A stretch of DNA of 64,000 bases from Janthinobacterium sp. BJB426 (lineage in GTDB: Bacteria > Pseudomonadota > Gammaproteobacteria > Burkholderiales > Burkholderiaceae_D), in assembly GCF_002735705.1 (NCBI RefSeq), contig NZ_PDZL01000001.1, forward strand, positions 310,001-374,000, given 5' to 3'. Below are positions 45,050 to 53,794 of the stretch, piece after piece. Numbering within the stretch: the stretch's first letter is position 1; every line of letters starts with the position of its first letter. The position numbers were made by a program, and so were the translations under genes. The notes beneath the pieces were generated by a model. The model was not told the origin of the DNA, did not search any database, and was given only the letters and a program-made list of their open reading frames with translations.

Positions 45050-46543
45050 GTGCGTGTTGTTTACCTGTTGTTGTTGCTGGTCTTCACCGCCGCGCCCATG
45101 TCCTCCCTTGCCATGGATGGGGGCACCCTGAAGGTGGGCTCGAAGCGTTTCACGGAATCGTATATTCTCGGCGAAATCCTCCAGCAGAGCGCCGCGCCGC
45201 ACGTCAAGGCGCAGCACCGCCAGGGCCTGGGCAACACGGCCATCGTGCTGGCCGCGCTGCAGGCGGGCAGCATCGACGTGTATGCCGAATACATGGGCAC
45301 CATCGGCAGCGAAATCCTCAAGCATGACAAAGCCATTGACCTGGAACAGATGCGGCGCGAACTGGCGGCGCTGGGCCTGGGCGTGGCCGTGCCGCTGGGC
45401 TTCAACAATACGTATGCGCTGGCCATGCGCAGCGACGAAAAATCGATTGCCAGCCTGGCGCAGCTGGCGCAACACCCCGCCCTGACATTCGGCCTGTCGC
45501 ATGAGTTCATCGGCAGGGTCGATGGCTGGCCGGGCCTGGCCGCGCGCTATGGCTTGCCGCAGCGCCCGCGCGGGCTCGATCACGGCATCGCCTATGAAGC
45601 GCTGGCGCAGCGGCAGGTGGACGTGATCGACATCTATTCGACGGACGCGAAAATACGCCAGTACGGCTTGCGCGTGCTGGCCGACACGCAGCAGTATTTT
45701 CCCCGCTACGACGCCATGCTCCTGTACCGGCTCGACGTGCCGCAGCGTTTTCCCGCCGCCTGGCTGGCGCTGCAAGGCTTGCAGGGGCGTATCAGCGAGA
45801 GCGACATGATCGCCATGAATGCGGCCGTGGAAATCGATGGCAAGACTTTTTCTGACGTGGCGCGCCAGTGGCTGGCGTCCGGCACGCAGGCGAACAAACC
45901 GGCCGGCGCGCGCAGCAAGCTGCTCGATAAAATCATCGGCGACGATTTGTGGACACTGACGCGCCAGCATCTGACCCTGGTGCTGCTGTCGGTGGCATTG
46001 GCGTGCGTGATAGGCATTCCGCTGGGCGTGCTGGCGGCATTTTCGGCGCCGCTGCGGCAAACGGTGCTGGCCTTCGTCGGCGTGCTGCAGACGGTGCCGT
46101 CGCTGGCCCTGCTGGCGATATTGATCCCCGTGCTGGGCATGATCGGCACGGTGCCAGCCTTGGTGGCCCTATTCGTGTATGCCTTGCTGCCCATCGTGCG
46201 CAACACGTGCACGGGCATCTTGCAGGTACCGCAAGGCTTGCGCATGGCGGCGCTGGCGCTGGGTTTGAACAAGCGCGACCGCCTGCTGCACGTGGACTTG
46301 CCGCTGGCCTTGCCCGTCATGCTGGCGGGCGTGAAAACGGCGGCCGTGATGAGCGTGGGCACGGCCACCATCGCCGCCTTCATCGGCGCGGGCGGTTACG
46401 GCGAACGCATCACCATCGGCCTGGCGCTGAACGACAACGACATGCTGCTGGCCGGCGCGATCCCCGCAGCCGTGCTGGCCCTGCTGACGCAAGGCTTGTT
46501 TGAACTGGTGGAGCGCTGGGCCGTGGCCGGCCGGCAGCACTGA
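45050..46543 (+). CDS. Fused substrate-binding/permease ABC importer (QAT/OTCN family)
   Basis: 497 residues from a GTG at 45050 (GGAG eight bases upstream). A signal-like N-terminus leads to a periplasmic-binding domain (about 22-280; LKVGSKRFTESYILGEILQQ and DVYAEYMGTI are typical of OpuC/OsmF-type binders). An inner-membrane permease domain follows (about 300-490) with the EAA-like loop LGLNKRDRLLHVDLPLALPV. The quaternary-amine transporter class also includes HutXWV histidine importers. It lies 22 bases after hutI, so it may import histidine or a related compound. No ATP-binding subunit is in this window. Confidence 0.88.
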   Translation: MRVVYLLLLLVFTAAPMSSLAMDGGTLKVGSKRFTESYILGEILQQSAAPHVKAQHRQGLGNTAIVLAALQAGSIDVYAEYMGTIGSEILKHDKAIDLEQMRRELAALGLGVAVPLGFNNTYALAMRSDEKSIASLAQLAQHPALTFGLSHEFIGRVDGWPGLAARYGLPQRPRGLDHGIAYEALAQRQVDVIDIYSTDAKIRQYGLRVLADTQQYFPRYDAMLLYRLDVPQRFPAAWLALQGLQGRISESDMIAMNAAVEIDGKTFSDVARQWLASGTQANKPAGARSKLLDKIIGDDLWTLTRQHLTLVLLSVALACVIGIPLGVLAAFSAPLRQTVLAFVGVLQTVPSLALLAILIPVLGMIGTVPALVALFVYALLPIVRNTCTGILQVPQGLRMAALALGLNKRDRLLHVDLPLALPVMLAGVKTAAVMSVGTATIAAFIGAGGYGERITIGLALNDNDMLLAGAIPAAVLALLTQGLFELVERWAVAGRQH

Positions 46544-46554
46544 CGGCATCACGG

Positions 46555-46734
46555 TTACAGCGAGTGCAGTTTGGAGCGCACCGAGACGACGGCCTGGTGC
46601 AGGATGCGTTCAGCCTGGAAGTCGTTCTCGCGCTGTTCGGCGATGGCTTGCAAGTCGCGCGTGTAACGCTCCAGGCGGGAGCGCAGGTAGGCGCGGTAGA
46701 TTTTCATGACGAGCGGTTTGGCAGAAACATTCAT
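46555..46734 (-). CDS. Hypothetical 59-residue basic protein
   Basis: Starts MNVSAKPLVMKIYRAYL and ends SVRSKLHSL. The ATG at 46734 has GGGAG eight bases upstream, and the frame has no other stop for its whole length. The protein is rich in Arg, Leu and Gln and probably forms a long amphipathic helix. Its stop lies 11 bases after the convergent ABC-importer stop. I do not recognise the family, and no function is offered. Confidence 0.6.
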   Translation of the reverse strand: MNVSAKPLVMKIYRAYLRSRLERYTRDLQAIAEQRENDFQAERILHQAVVSVRSKLHSL

Positions 46735-46952
46735 GATGTGGCTCCCAGGTGCGTAATGATGCGTTCATTTTGTGTGAGCGGAATGCCGCCACTTTGCGCC
46801 ATATCAAATGCCATGACCCCGTCAAATTGGCGTGTTTGACATTGCACAATGCCCGCCAGGGCGAAGATGCCACACTGAATCTTCCCTGCTCGCCTGGTCA
46901 TCATCAGGTGCTGCGGACCCTGATTCCTTCAAGCATATTCAAGGAGCGTCGC

Positions 46953-47090
46953 ATGGTCATTTTTGCCGTGGTTGCTGGCTGCACCGCCTGCCTGACAGTG
47001 TACCAAATCTATAGAAAATCGCAGGGTGGCAGTGGGGTTACGCAACAACATATCGGCTTGCACGGCACATTGATTGAACCACGGAAATAA
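46953..47090 (+). CDS. Small membrane protein, 45 residues
   Basis: Starts MVIFAVVAGCTACLTVYQIY, a single membrane helix, followed by a polar tail. A strong AAGGAG lies 7 bases before the ATG. This start is preferred over frames extending further upstream, which have no ribosome site. A clear intrinsic terminator is found about 160 bases downstream. Not recognised as a known family. Confidence 0.55.
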   Translation: MVIFAVVAGCTACLTVYQIYRKSQGGSGVTQQHIGLHGTLIEPRK

Positions 47091-47251
47091 TCAGTGTCTT
47101 TCGAGCGACACTCGGTGACACTTGGTTAGCGGATTTAAGTCAAATGTAAGGCCCGGTAAGCAAATGTAAAGGTCGGCGCCGTGGCAAGCGGCAGCGTTTA
47201 TATTGATAACCGTTGATTGCATTCTCCCCCTCCCACTTGACAATGGGTTCA

Positions 47252-47286
47252 CCCCGCGGTGCCGCTAGCCCGCGGGGATTTTTTTT
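47252..47286 (+). terminator. Intrinsic terminator
   Basis: CCCCGCGG (47252-47259) pairs with CCGCGGGG (47270-47277), followed by eight T residues (47279-47286). It lies 160 bases after the 45-codon gene and ends just before the convergent GNAT gene. The gap at 47091-47251 carries no obvious gene. Confidence 0.9.
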
Positions 47287-47314
47287 GGAACTTACGCTTA
47301 CAGTTCCCCTCCAA

Positions 47315-47821
47315 TCAGGCAAGCTTTGGCGTACCCGCCGACAATTGCGTCAAGGCATCGCCAGCGACCCGGCAGATGCGCCAGTCCGGCATCACGTCCG
47401 CGCCCATGCCCTTGTAGAAGTTGATCGCGTTTTCATTCCAGTCCAGCACCGACCATTCGAAGCGGCCGCAATCGCGTTCGACGGCCAGTTGCGCCAGCGC
47501 CACGAGCATCTGCTTGCCATAACCCTTGCCGCGCACCGACTGTTTCACGTACAGGTCTTCCAGGTACAAGCCCTTGCGGCACAGGAAGGTGGAAAAATTA
47601 TGGAAGAACAGGGCGAACGTCACCACTTCGCCATTTTCCTCGCCCACCAGCGCTTCGCATGCGGGATGGGCGCCGAACAGGCTGTCGTGCAGCATGGATT
47701 CCCTGGCGATCATCATGTGTTCGAGTTTTTCAAACACGGCCAGTTCGTGGATCATGCCAAAGATGGCGGCCACGTCGGATGCGGTGGCGGGACGGATGGC
47801 GAGGGAGGAAGAGGTGCTCAT
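47315..47821 (-). CDS. GNAT family N-acetyltransferase
   Basis: 168 residues from the ATG at 47821 (AAGG five bases upstream). Motif A is LEDLYVKQSVRGKGYGKQML, with RGKGYG as the acetyl-CoA loop, and motif B is NENAINFYKGMGAD. This is similar to the diamine/spermidine N-acetyltransferase-like group (SSAT type), with FEKLEHMM and LEDLYV in typical positions; substrate assignment is inference. Its start overlaps the stop of the EamA gene by four bases, indicating coupled translation. Confidence 0.88.
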   Translation of the reverse strand: MSTSSSLAIRPATASDVAAIFGMIHELAVFEKLEHMMIARESMLHDSLFGAHPACEALVGEENGEVVTFALFFHNFSTFLCRKGLYLEDLYVKQSVRGKGYGKQMLVALAQLAVERDCGRFEWSVLDWNENAINFYKGMGADVMPDWRICRVAGDALTQLSAGTPKLA

Positions 47822-48762
47822 GTTGCCTTTGTGGATGAAGTGGTGGAAAGGGAAGCGATGGGATTCGTCTTGCGCGCCCCCGACGTCAGGGCCCAGGCCA
47901 CGCTGGACAGGCACAGCACCATGCCCACCCATTCGATGGCGGCGGGCCGGTAGTGTTCGAACTGCACCGACAGCAGCACGGAAATGACGGGCGTGACGAC
48001 ACCGATGTACACGGTCTTTTGCGTGCCGATGCGGGCGATTAAGGTGAAATAGGCGCTGAAGGCGATCACCGAGCCGAAGATGGCCAGGTACACCAATCCC
48101 ATCCAGTAACTGGGGCGCGTGGGCAATTGCCAGGACTGTCCCGTGGCGATGGCCCAGACGGCCACCATCAAGGTGCCCCACAGCATGGTCCAGGCCATGG
48201 TCAGCATCACGTTGCCGGAGTGTGCGCGCACTTTCATGACGAGGGCATTGCCCACCGTGCTCGACACGGTGGCTACCAGGGCCAGCATGAAGCCGAGCAG
48301 AAAATGACCATTGCCGCCACCGAGAATATCGTGCAGCGCCGCGCCGATGGACTGGTAAAACAGCAGCACGATGCCGCAGATGGCGACGAACGCCGCGCAA
48401 CACGTGCTCCAGGTGATCGGTGTGCCGAAAGCGATGCGGTTAAGCAACGGCGTCCAGAACACCATCAGCGCGAACAGCACGCTGACGAGGGCCGACACCA
48501 GGTATTGCTCCGAACTGTAGGTGCACACATAGCTGAGGGCAAACGAGGCCAGGCCCTGCAGCAGCATCCATTTTTGCGCGCGCCAGGGCAGGCGCAAGCG
48601 GTCGCCGCGCACGGCGCACCAGGCAAACAGGGTGGCGGACGCGAGGCCGAAGCGGTAGACCACGGAAACGGCGGGGGCGACATCGCCCAGCTGCAAGGTG
48701 ATGGCCCAGAAGGTGGAGCCCCAGATCAGGCAGGCAATGATGAACAGGAGAGGAGATGACAT
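47818..48762 (-). CDS. EamA family (DMT) transporter
   Basis: 314 residues with ten hydrophobic segments and the two EamA repeats (FIIACLIWGSTFWAITLQLG at the start; ARIGTQKTVYIGVVTPVISVLL in the second). The drug/metabolite transporter superfamily exports amino acids, amines and other small metabolites across the inner membrane. Substrate unknown. The gene is translationally coupled to a GNAT acetyltransferase; an acetylate-and-export function for an amine is possible but unproven. Confidence 0.9.
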   Translation of the reverse strand: MSSPLLFIIACLIWGSTFWAITLQLGDVAPAVSVVYRFGLASATLFAWCAVRGDRLRLPWRAQKWMLLQGLASFALSYVCTYSSEQYLVSALVSVLFALMVFWTPLLNRIAFGTPITWSTCCAAFVAICGIVLLFYQSIGAALHDILGGGNGHFLLGFMLALVATVSSTVGNALVMKVRAHSGNVMLTMAWTMLWGTLMVAVWAIATGQSWQLPTRPSYWMGLVYLAIFGSVIAFSAYFTLIARIGTQKTVYIGVVTPVISVLLSVQFEHYRPAAIEWVGMVLCLSSVAWALTSGARKTNPIASLSTTSSTKAT

Positions 48763-48872
48763 CGCGCAAGTATACGGGCATCGCGCGGGGATGGCGAGTC
48801 TTGGTCGAGCTTGCTCACAGAGCGGTCAGGAGACAGCCGGGCATTGAGCCAGCGCAGTGCTTCTGGAAAATG

Positions 48873-48916
48873 TTGAATTTATGAAAATATTTACTTTATT
48901 ATCAAGTAAATATTTT
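48873..48916 (+). promoter_or_regulatory. Promoter with -10 in the loop of a perfect inverted repeat
   Basis: TTGAAT (48873-48878) and TATTAT (48897-48902) are 18 bases apart. A 13-bp perfect inverted repeat, AAAATATTTACTT (48884-48896) and AAGTAAATATTTT (48904-48916), flanks the -10 element. The stretch is strikingly AT-rich for this genome. A dimeric repressor could sit on it, or a cruciform could form. It lies 30 bases before the 38-codon gene. Confidence 0.6.
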
Positions 48917-48945
48917 CTGCATTGCATCTTTGAAAGGGAACCGCC

Positions 48946-49062
48946 ATGCCAGCCTCACTGCAGATCAAAGTCTGGAGCCTGCTTGTGTATGTCGTCGTGA
49001 CGGCTGTGATTGCCATCTGGCTGCACCCTTCCGCCTTGCTCGCTGCCGGCGCCTTCGGCTGA
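48946..49062 (+). CDS. Small membrane protein, 38 residues
   Basis: Starts MPASLQIKVWSLLVYVVVTA; the segment VWSLLVYVVVTAVIAIWL is a convincing single membrane helix, and the tail is short. AAGGGAA lies about seven bases before the ATG. Coding is supported by the ribosome site, a promoter upstream and the helix. No known family is recognised. It is converging with the glycine-zipper lipoprotein gene. Confidence 0.6.
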   Translation: MPASLQIKVWSLLVYVVVTAVIAIWLHPSALLAAGAFG

Positions 49063-49083
49063 GCGCATGCGCCGGCAAACGGA

Positions 49084-49533
49084 TCAGTGCGTGACGCGGG
49101 TCTTGCGGCCATCGGACAGCAGGCGCACGCGCTCGCCCGGACGGAACAGCTCGTCCGCGTCTTGCACGATGGCGCGCATGTCGCCATTGTCCAGGCGCAC
49201 GGTGATTTCCAGGCCGGGCTTGTTCGAGGCATTCGCTTCGATGCTCTTGCCGGCCATGCCGCCGGCGACGGCGCCGAGGATGCTGGCCGCGATGGCGCCC
49301 TTGCCACCGCCGACAGTCGAGCCGGCCACGCCGCCCAGCGCCGCGCCTGCCAGTACGCCCGTGCCCGTTTCACCCTTGTCGATGGTTACCTGGCGCACGG
49401 ATTCAACCGTACCCATGCGAACCGATTGTTCATTCTGCGCCTGGCGCGCATTGTAGACATTTGCCGAGTTCGGTTGTACGGCGCAGCCGGCCAGGGTGGC
49501 GAGCAATGCCAATGCAATAATTGGTGCTTTCAT
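49084..49533 (-). CDS. Glycine-zipper outer-membrane lipoprotein
   Basis: 149 residues. The signal peptide ends with the lipobox LAGC (C17), so the mature protein is lipid-anchored. A glycine-zipper 2TM domain follows (GVLAGAALGGVAGSTVGGGKG and GAVAGGMAGKSIE), as in SlyB/Pcp-like outer-membrane lipoproteins, and the C-terminal part is a small beta domain with VRLLSDGRKTRVTH. Function is structural or stress-related in related proteins. Confidence 0.92.
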   Translation of the reverse strand: MKAPIIALALLATLAGCAVQPNSANVYNARQAQNEQSVRMGTVESVRQVTIDKGETGTGVLAGAALGGVAGSTVGGGKGAIAASILGAVAGGMAGKSIEANASNKPGLEITVRLDNGDMRAIVQDADELFRPGERVRLLSDGRKTRVTH

Positions 49534-49678
49534 GTAGGACTCCCTTGGACAAAAGTTGGTTGCCGATTGCGTCGACCGGCAGTTGATGACTTATCATAAG
49601 GACACTTGCCTCAGATAACTAGTTGTGAATAGTAAAAATCTGTTACCGCTCCTGTGTGACCACGGGGCCACCTGCCGC

Positions 49679-50107
49679 TCAATACGCCAGCCGCAGGCGC
49701 CGGTACAAAAATCCCAGCACGAACAGCGGCCCCACCAGTAAAAAGCGCACATCGTCGAGGAACGACGGTTTCTTGCCTTCGATCTGGTGGCCGATGAACT
49801 GGCCTATCCAGGCCAGCACGAACAGCGCCAGCGACACGGGCAGGATGGTCAGCGGCGGCATGAGCAACAGCAGGCCCAGCATGGCGGCCAGCATGACCAG
49901 CATGCCCGCCGCAAACGGGCGCGACAGCTTGTAATAATAGTATAAGGCCAGAATACTGCCGAGCAGCGCCACGCTGGGATGCACGCTCCACAGCAGCCCC
50001 AGCAAGCTGAAAACAATCAGCGGCACGCACACGATGTGCACCCATTCATTGACATGGTTGCGGTGGCTTTCGCCATACTGGGCCAGCAGGGTGTCGATGG
50101 TGCGCAT
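49679..50107 (-). CDS. Mpo1-like (DUF962) membrane protein
   Basis: 142 residues from the ATG at 50107. The N-terminus DTLLAQYGESHRNHVNEWVHIVCVPLIVFSLLGLLW and the later FIGHQIEGKKPSFLDDVRFLLVGPLFV are the hallmarks of the DUF962 family, which includes yeast Mpo1, a dioxygenase acting in fatty-acid alpha-oxidation. Histidines in H-x3-N-x2-H-x-G-like positions are probable iron ligands. Four hydrophobic segments are visible. The bacterial role is not established. It is divergent from the deoxyinosine glycosylase gene. Confidence 0.85.
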   Translation of the reverse strand: MRTIDTLLAQYGESHRNHVNEWVHIVCVPLIVFSLLGLLWSVHPSVALLGSILALYYYYKLSRPFAAGMLVMLAAMLGLLLLMPPLTILPVSLALFVLAWIGQFIGHQIEGKKPSFLDDVRFLLVGPLFVLGFLYRRLRLAY

Positions 50108-50169
50108 GGGTGGTCTCTGGTGTAGGGATAGTTGTCCGGGAATTCTACACCGTCGCGTGGCCGGGTAAA

Positions 50170-50727
50170 ATGATCCTTCATTTTCCCTTTCGGACCGCTC
50201 ATTTGAATAGCCCAGCCTTCCTGCCAGAGCATGCCGCCGACCCGCGCAAGCGCTGTTTCGATCCCGTTGTCGATGCCGATACGCGCCTGCTGATACTGGG
50301 CAGCCTGCCCGGCGAAAAATCGCTGGCGCACAGCCAGTACTATGCGCACCCGCAAAACAAGTTCTGGATGTTGCTGAGCGAAGTGCTGGGCGTGGAGTTG
50401 ACCAGCCTGCCTTATGCGACCCGCTTGAGCACTTTGCTGGCGCACGGCGTGGGCCTGTGGGACGTGGTGGCGCAGGCGCAGCGCACGGGCAGCCTGGACA
50501 GCAATATCCGCGAACGCGACGACAACGACCTGGTGGCACTGGCCGCCAGCCTGCCGCAACTGCAAACGATCGCCTTCAATGGCGGCACGGCCGCGAAGCT
50601 GGGCATCAAGGTGCTGGGTGAACATGCGCAGCGCTACCGTATCGTCAGCCTGCCGTCGAGCAGCCCCGCCTACACGCTCGCGTATGGCGCCAAGTTGCTG
50701 CAATGGAAAACATTGCAGCCGTTGTAA
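50170..50727 (+). CDS. DNA-deoxyinosine glycosylase (UDG family 6)
   Basis: 185 residues from ATG 50170; TTG codons slightly further downstream are possible starts. RLLILGSLPGEKSLAHSQYYAHPQNKFWMLL is the signature of hypoxanthine-DNA glycosylases, with asparagine in the HPQN motif as the catalytic residue. VSLPSSSPAYTLAYGAKLLQW is the second conserved segment. The enzyme removes deaminated adenine. It is a single gene, convergent with the DUF2863 gene. Confidence 0.9.
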   Translation: MILHFPFRTAHLNSPAFLPEHAADPRKRCFDPVVDADTRLLILGSLPGEKSLAHSQYYAHPQNKFWMLLSEVLGVELTSLPYATRLSTLLAHGVGLWDVVAQAQRTGSLDSNIRERDDNDLVALAASLPQLQTIAFNGGTAAKLGIKVLGEHAQRYRIVSLPSSSPAYTLAYGAKLLQWKTLQPL

Positions 50728-50744
50728 TAAGGTGAGTCAGTTGC

Positions 50745-51953
50745 TTATGCTGGGGCGTACGGCTGCGCTTCCAGCGGCTGTCCCTTGGCGTCGAATTTCA
50801 GCGCCACGGACAGTTGCGTCACGCCGATGGTGGCCAGCGCATCGCAGATGTCGTCGACTTCGTCCTGCAGGTCGGCGGCCAGGTCCAGCGGCTTGTCGGC
50901 GCTGTGCAGCAGCTCGCCGCCCGCCGTGCTGACGTTGACGCGCAACAGCATTTCACCGTGTTCATCGGCCGGGCCGACGACGACTGATACATCGCCGGCG
51001 TCCACTTTGTTTTCCTCCAAGGCATGGTTGATGCCAGACATCATCTGCAGCATCGCATACTCGCTCATGCCTTGTTCCTTGCCGCCGTGGAACAGATCCT
51101 GATAGAGGAAACTCACTTCCAGGGCGTTGCCGGCGGGCGCCAGGCAGCGTTTCACCAGATCGCCGACTTCCGTCGTCCATTGCTGGTAGCGGGCCATGCG
51201 CGCGTCGAACCAGGCGTCGAGCGCCGCTTCGTCCTTCGGTTCCACATAGAACGGGTCGTCCACGCGTTTCAAGGCAAAGCCCAGCAGGAAGAGCAGTTCG
51301 ACCGCCGTGTCCTTCGGGCCGAAGGCCGTTTCGCTCCAGCCGACGATGCTGCTTTCCAGGCCCGGCGTGGCAACGATTTTCTTGTCCGTCATGGACGCGT
51401 AGGCATCGCGCACCATTTCATGCAAATGGCTATACGTGATGCGGTCGATTTCATCGAGGTCGTAGGCATGGCTCATCAGCACCACCTTGGCCTTGGCGCT
51501 TTCCAGTTCTGCCTGCTGGAAACTTTTCACCAGCGCTTCGAAAGCGTCCTGGTCCTGGAAACTGTCCGCTTCCTTCAGGCCACCCGTGCTTTGCACGAGC
51601 AGGGGGACGACGAAGGCGTTGATTTCCATGGCCGGGGCATTCTCGCGGCGGATCACGGAAATGGAGGCCGCTTCCTCGATATGGCTGCGCAAATACTGGT
51701 AGGCGCCAACGTCTTCGTATTTGGAACGCTCGATGGCGTCGTACAGGATTTCATCCTTCTTTTGATTCAAGGCTTTGCGGATCAGGCGGCCGAATTCGAC
51801 GGCTTGCTCGGCCAGCACCGTGCCCTGCGATTCGCTGTCTTCCTGCTCCGCCAGGTTCAGGGCCATCGTGCACAGCATGCGCGTGACGGATTCATCCTTG
51901 TCTTCAGGCGTGTTGGCGGATTTACGGGGGACAGGACGCTTATTTTTGGGCAT
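50745..51953 (-). CDS. DUF2863 family protein
   Basis: 402 residues from the ATG at 51953. The lysine/arginine-rich N-terminus (MPKNKRPVPRKSA) is followed by a mostly alpha-helical acidic protein with no membrane segment. The overall sequence (LAEQAVEFGRLIRKALNQ, SHAYDLDEIDRITYSHLHEMV, and the C-terminal LSVALKFDAKGQPLEAQPY) fits DUF2863, a family limited to betaproteobacteria. No function is known. Confidence 0.78.
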   Translation of the reverse strand: MPKNKRPVPRKSANTPEDKDESVTRMLCTMALNLAEQEDSESQGTVLAEQAVEFGRLIRKALNQKKDEILYDAIERSKYEDVGAYQYLRSHIEEAASISVIRRENAPAMEINAFVVPLLVQSTGGLKEADSFQDQDAFEALVKSFQQAELESAKAKVVLMSHAYDLDEIDRITYSHLHEMVRDAYASMTDKKIVATPGLESSIVGWSETAFGPKDTAVELLFLLGFALKRVDDPFYVEPKDEAALDAWFDARMARYQQWTTEVGDLVKRCLAPAGNALEVSFLYQDLFHGGKEQGMSEYAMLQMMSGINHALEENKVDAGDVSVVVGPADEHGEMLLRVNVSTAGGELLHSADKPLDLAADLQDEVDDICDALATIGVTQLSVALKFDAKGQPLEAQPYAPA

Positions 51954-52059
51954 GGCGATCAACAGGTTAAGAAAGACGGGTCAGGCAAACGGAAACAGGC
52001 GCCAGGGCTTTGCCGGGCGCCGGGACAGATCATACAGGCGGACGCGGCCGCCTGATACC

Positions 52060-52926
52060 TCAATGGTCGGTATCGAACATCTCGTGCAATTCGTCGAGCA
52101 GGTCGGCGGCTTCTTCCTGCGACAGGCCAAGATGCTGGCAGGCAAGTTCGCCGCCCTTGTCCCACTCGAGCGAGGTACTGTTGCCATGGTAGCGCTGAAT
52201 GCCCTTTTCGGCCAGCAGGGACAGGGCGACGAGCGAGCGGATGGCGTCGTCCGTGGACGGGTCGGCCAGCACCGTGTAGTCGTGGTGGTGCAAGATCGCC
52301 CACGAGACGTCCGAGGACAAGCCCCAGTTGCGTGCCAGCAAGCAGCCGATGGCCGCGTGGTTGGTCTGGTGGCGCGCGTCTTCCAGGGTCGTAAAACAAT
52401 TGTGCGCATCGTTGGCCGCCGCCGCGTAGGTGTTGACGTAGTCGGGAAAGCGGTTCATCAGCAAGGGCACGCCGATATCGCAGAACAGGCCGAAGGTGTG
52501 GGCGATGTCGGGTGGGGCGATGCGCAGCTTGCGCGAAGTAAATACCAGGGCGCGTGCGCGCTTGGCCGACACATCCCAGAAGTTGGTCAGTTCCACGCCT
52601 TCCGCTTCCAGCGCCTGGCGTGCCAGCAAGCCCGTCATCATGGCGCTGCATTGGTTGATGCCGAGAAAATTGATGCCTTGCTCGACGGACTTGGCCTTGC
52701 GCGCGGCGCCATAGAACGGCGAATTCGCCAATTTCAGCAGGGCGCCCGACATGCCGACATCGTCGGCGATGATGCGCGCGATGCGGCGCGGCGACGGGTC
52801 TTGTTCCGCCAGTTCGCGCTGCAAGTCGACCAGCAGGCTGGGACGCGGCGGGATACGGATGGAACGCATCAAGGCGTCAACCGGATCTTCCTGCACTACC
52901 TGCTTTTGCGCTGCCGCTCTCATCAT
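52060..52926 (-). CDS. HDOD domain protein
   Basis: About 288 residues from the ATG at 52926. The domain at about 15-225 begins IRIPPRPSLLVDLQRELAEQDPS and includes SGALLKLANSPFYG and IARIIADDVGMSGA. HDOD domains are degenerate HD phosphohydrolases without a complete catalytic HD, and act as signalling adaptors, often with c-di-GMP or chemotaxis systems. The start is not certain: ATG codons at 52992 and 53109 are also in frame. Two c-di-GMP-related proteins lie elsewhere in the window. Confidence 0.85.
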   Translation of the reverse strand: MMRAAAQKQVVQEDPVDALMRSIRIPPRPSLLVDLQRELAEQDPSPRRIARIIADDVGMSGALLKLANSPFYGAARKAKSVEQGINFLGINQCSAMMTGLLARQALEAEGVELTNFWDVSAKRARALVFTSRKLRIAPPDIAHTFGLFCDIGVPLLMNRFPDYVNTYAAAANDAHNCFTTLEDARHQTNHAAIGCLLARNWGLSSDVSWAILHHHDYTVLADPSTDDAIRSLVALSLLAEKGIQRYHGNSTSLEWDKGGELACQHLGLSQEEAADLLDELHEMFDTDH

Positions 52927-53215
52927 CACGCTTTCATCATCATTTTTGTGCCCGGTGCTTATTCTGTCGCGCGCTGCCGCTGCCCGCTTCATGAGCGTCT
53001 GGCGCAGTGCCCGACGATTATCGCTGTTTATGCATGGCAATAGTTCATATCTGCAATATATTCTGGAAAAATCCCCGTTTTGGCCCGGTCCGGCCGTGAT
53101 TTTCGTCATTTTACGACGCCGTCCATTCCGACATTCATGATGAAAATATCAATTTTTATTTGTTTTTAAGGTGGGGCAAGGCGTGCGGCGGGATGCGCGG
53201 CAGTACAATTGCCGG

Positions 53216-53794
53216 ATGAAAAAAATCCTTGCGGGTATCGATTTTGCGGACGATTCCAGCAGCGTGGCGCACCAGCTGATCGGCGTGACGGTGCTGGTCG
53301 ACGGTGTGGGCGGGCGCATCGTGGAAACGGAAGCGTATGACCGGCTGGATCCGGCCTCGCACACGTATGGGGGCATGACGCCGCGCAATGTGGCCATGTT
53401 CGGCCCGCCCGGGCACGCCTATGTCTACCGCTCGTACGGCATCCACTGGTGCCTGAACTTTGTGTGCCGGGAAGCAGGGCATGGCGCAGGCGTGCTGATC
53501 CGCGCCATCGAACCCGTGGAGGGACTCGACATCATGCGCGAGCGGCGCGGTGTCGAGGATGCGCGGCTGCTGTGCTCTGGGCCGGGCAAGGTGTGTCAGG
53601 CGCTCGGTGTGAGCCATCTGCAGAACCGGCTGGCGCTCGATGCGCCGCCGTTCATGCTGTTGCCCCGCGAGGAAGAAGTGACGGTGCGCACTGGCCCGCG
53701 CATCGGCATTTCCAAGGCGATGGATACGCCTTGGCGTTTCGTGCTGGCCGGCTCGCGCTACCTCAGTAAACCGATGCGCGCGCCAGCCGCCTAG
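53216..53794 (+). CDS. 3-methyladenine DNA glycosylase, MPG/AAG family
   Basis: 192 residues from the ATG at 53216. It is a single-domain alkylpurine glycosylase that flips and excises damaged purines. The core [50 protein letters not shown] is the family hallmark, with the catalytic glutamate in ETEAY and the intercalating tyrosine in YRSYG. It is the third alkylation-repair gene in the window. Its stop codon shares CTAG with the convergent chemotaxis receptor gene. Confidence 0.93.
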   Translation: MKKILAGIDFADDSSSVAHQLIGVTVLVDGVGGRIVETEAYDRLDPASHTYGGMTPRNVAMFGPPGHAYVYRSYGIHWCLNFVCREAGHGAGVLIRAIEPVEGLDIMRERRGVEDARLLCSGPGKVCQALGVSHLQNRLALDAPPFMLLPREEEVTVRTGPRIGISKAMDTPWRFVLAGSRYLSKPMRAPAA

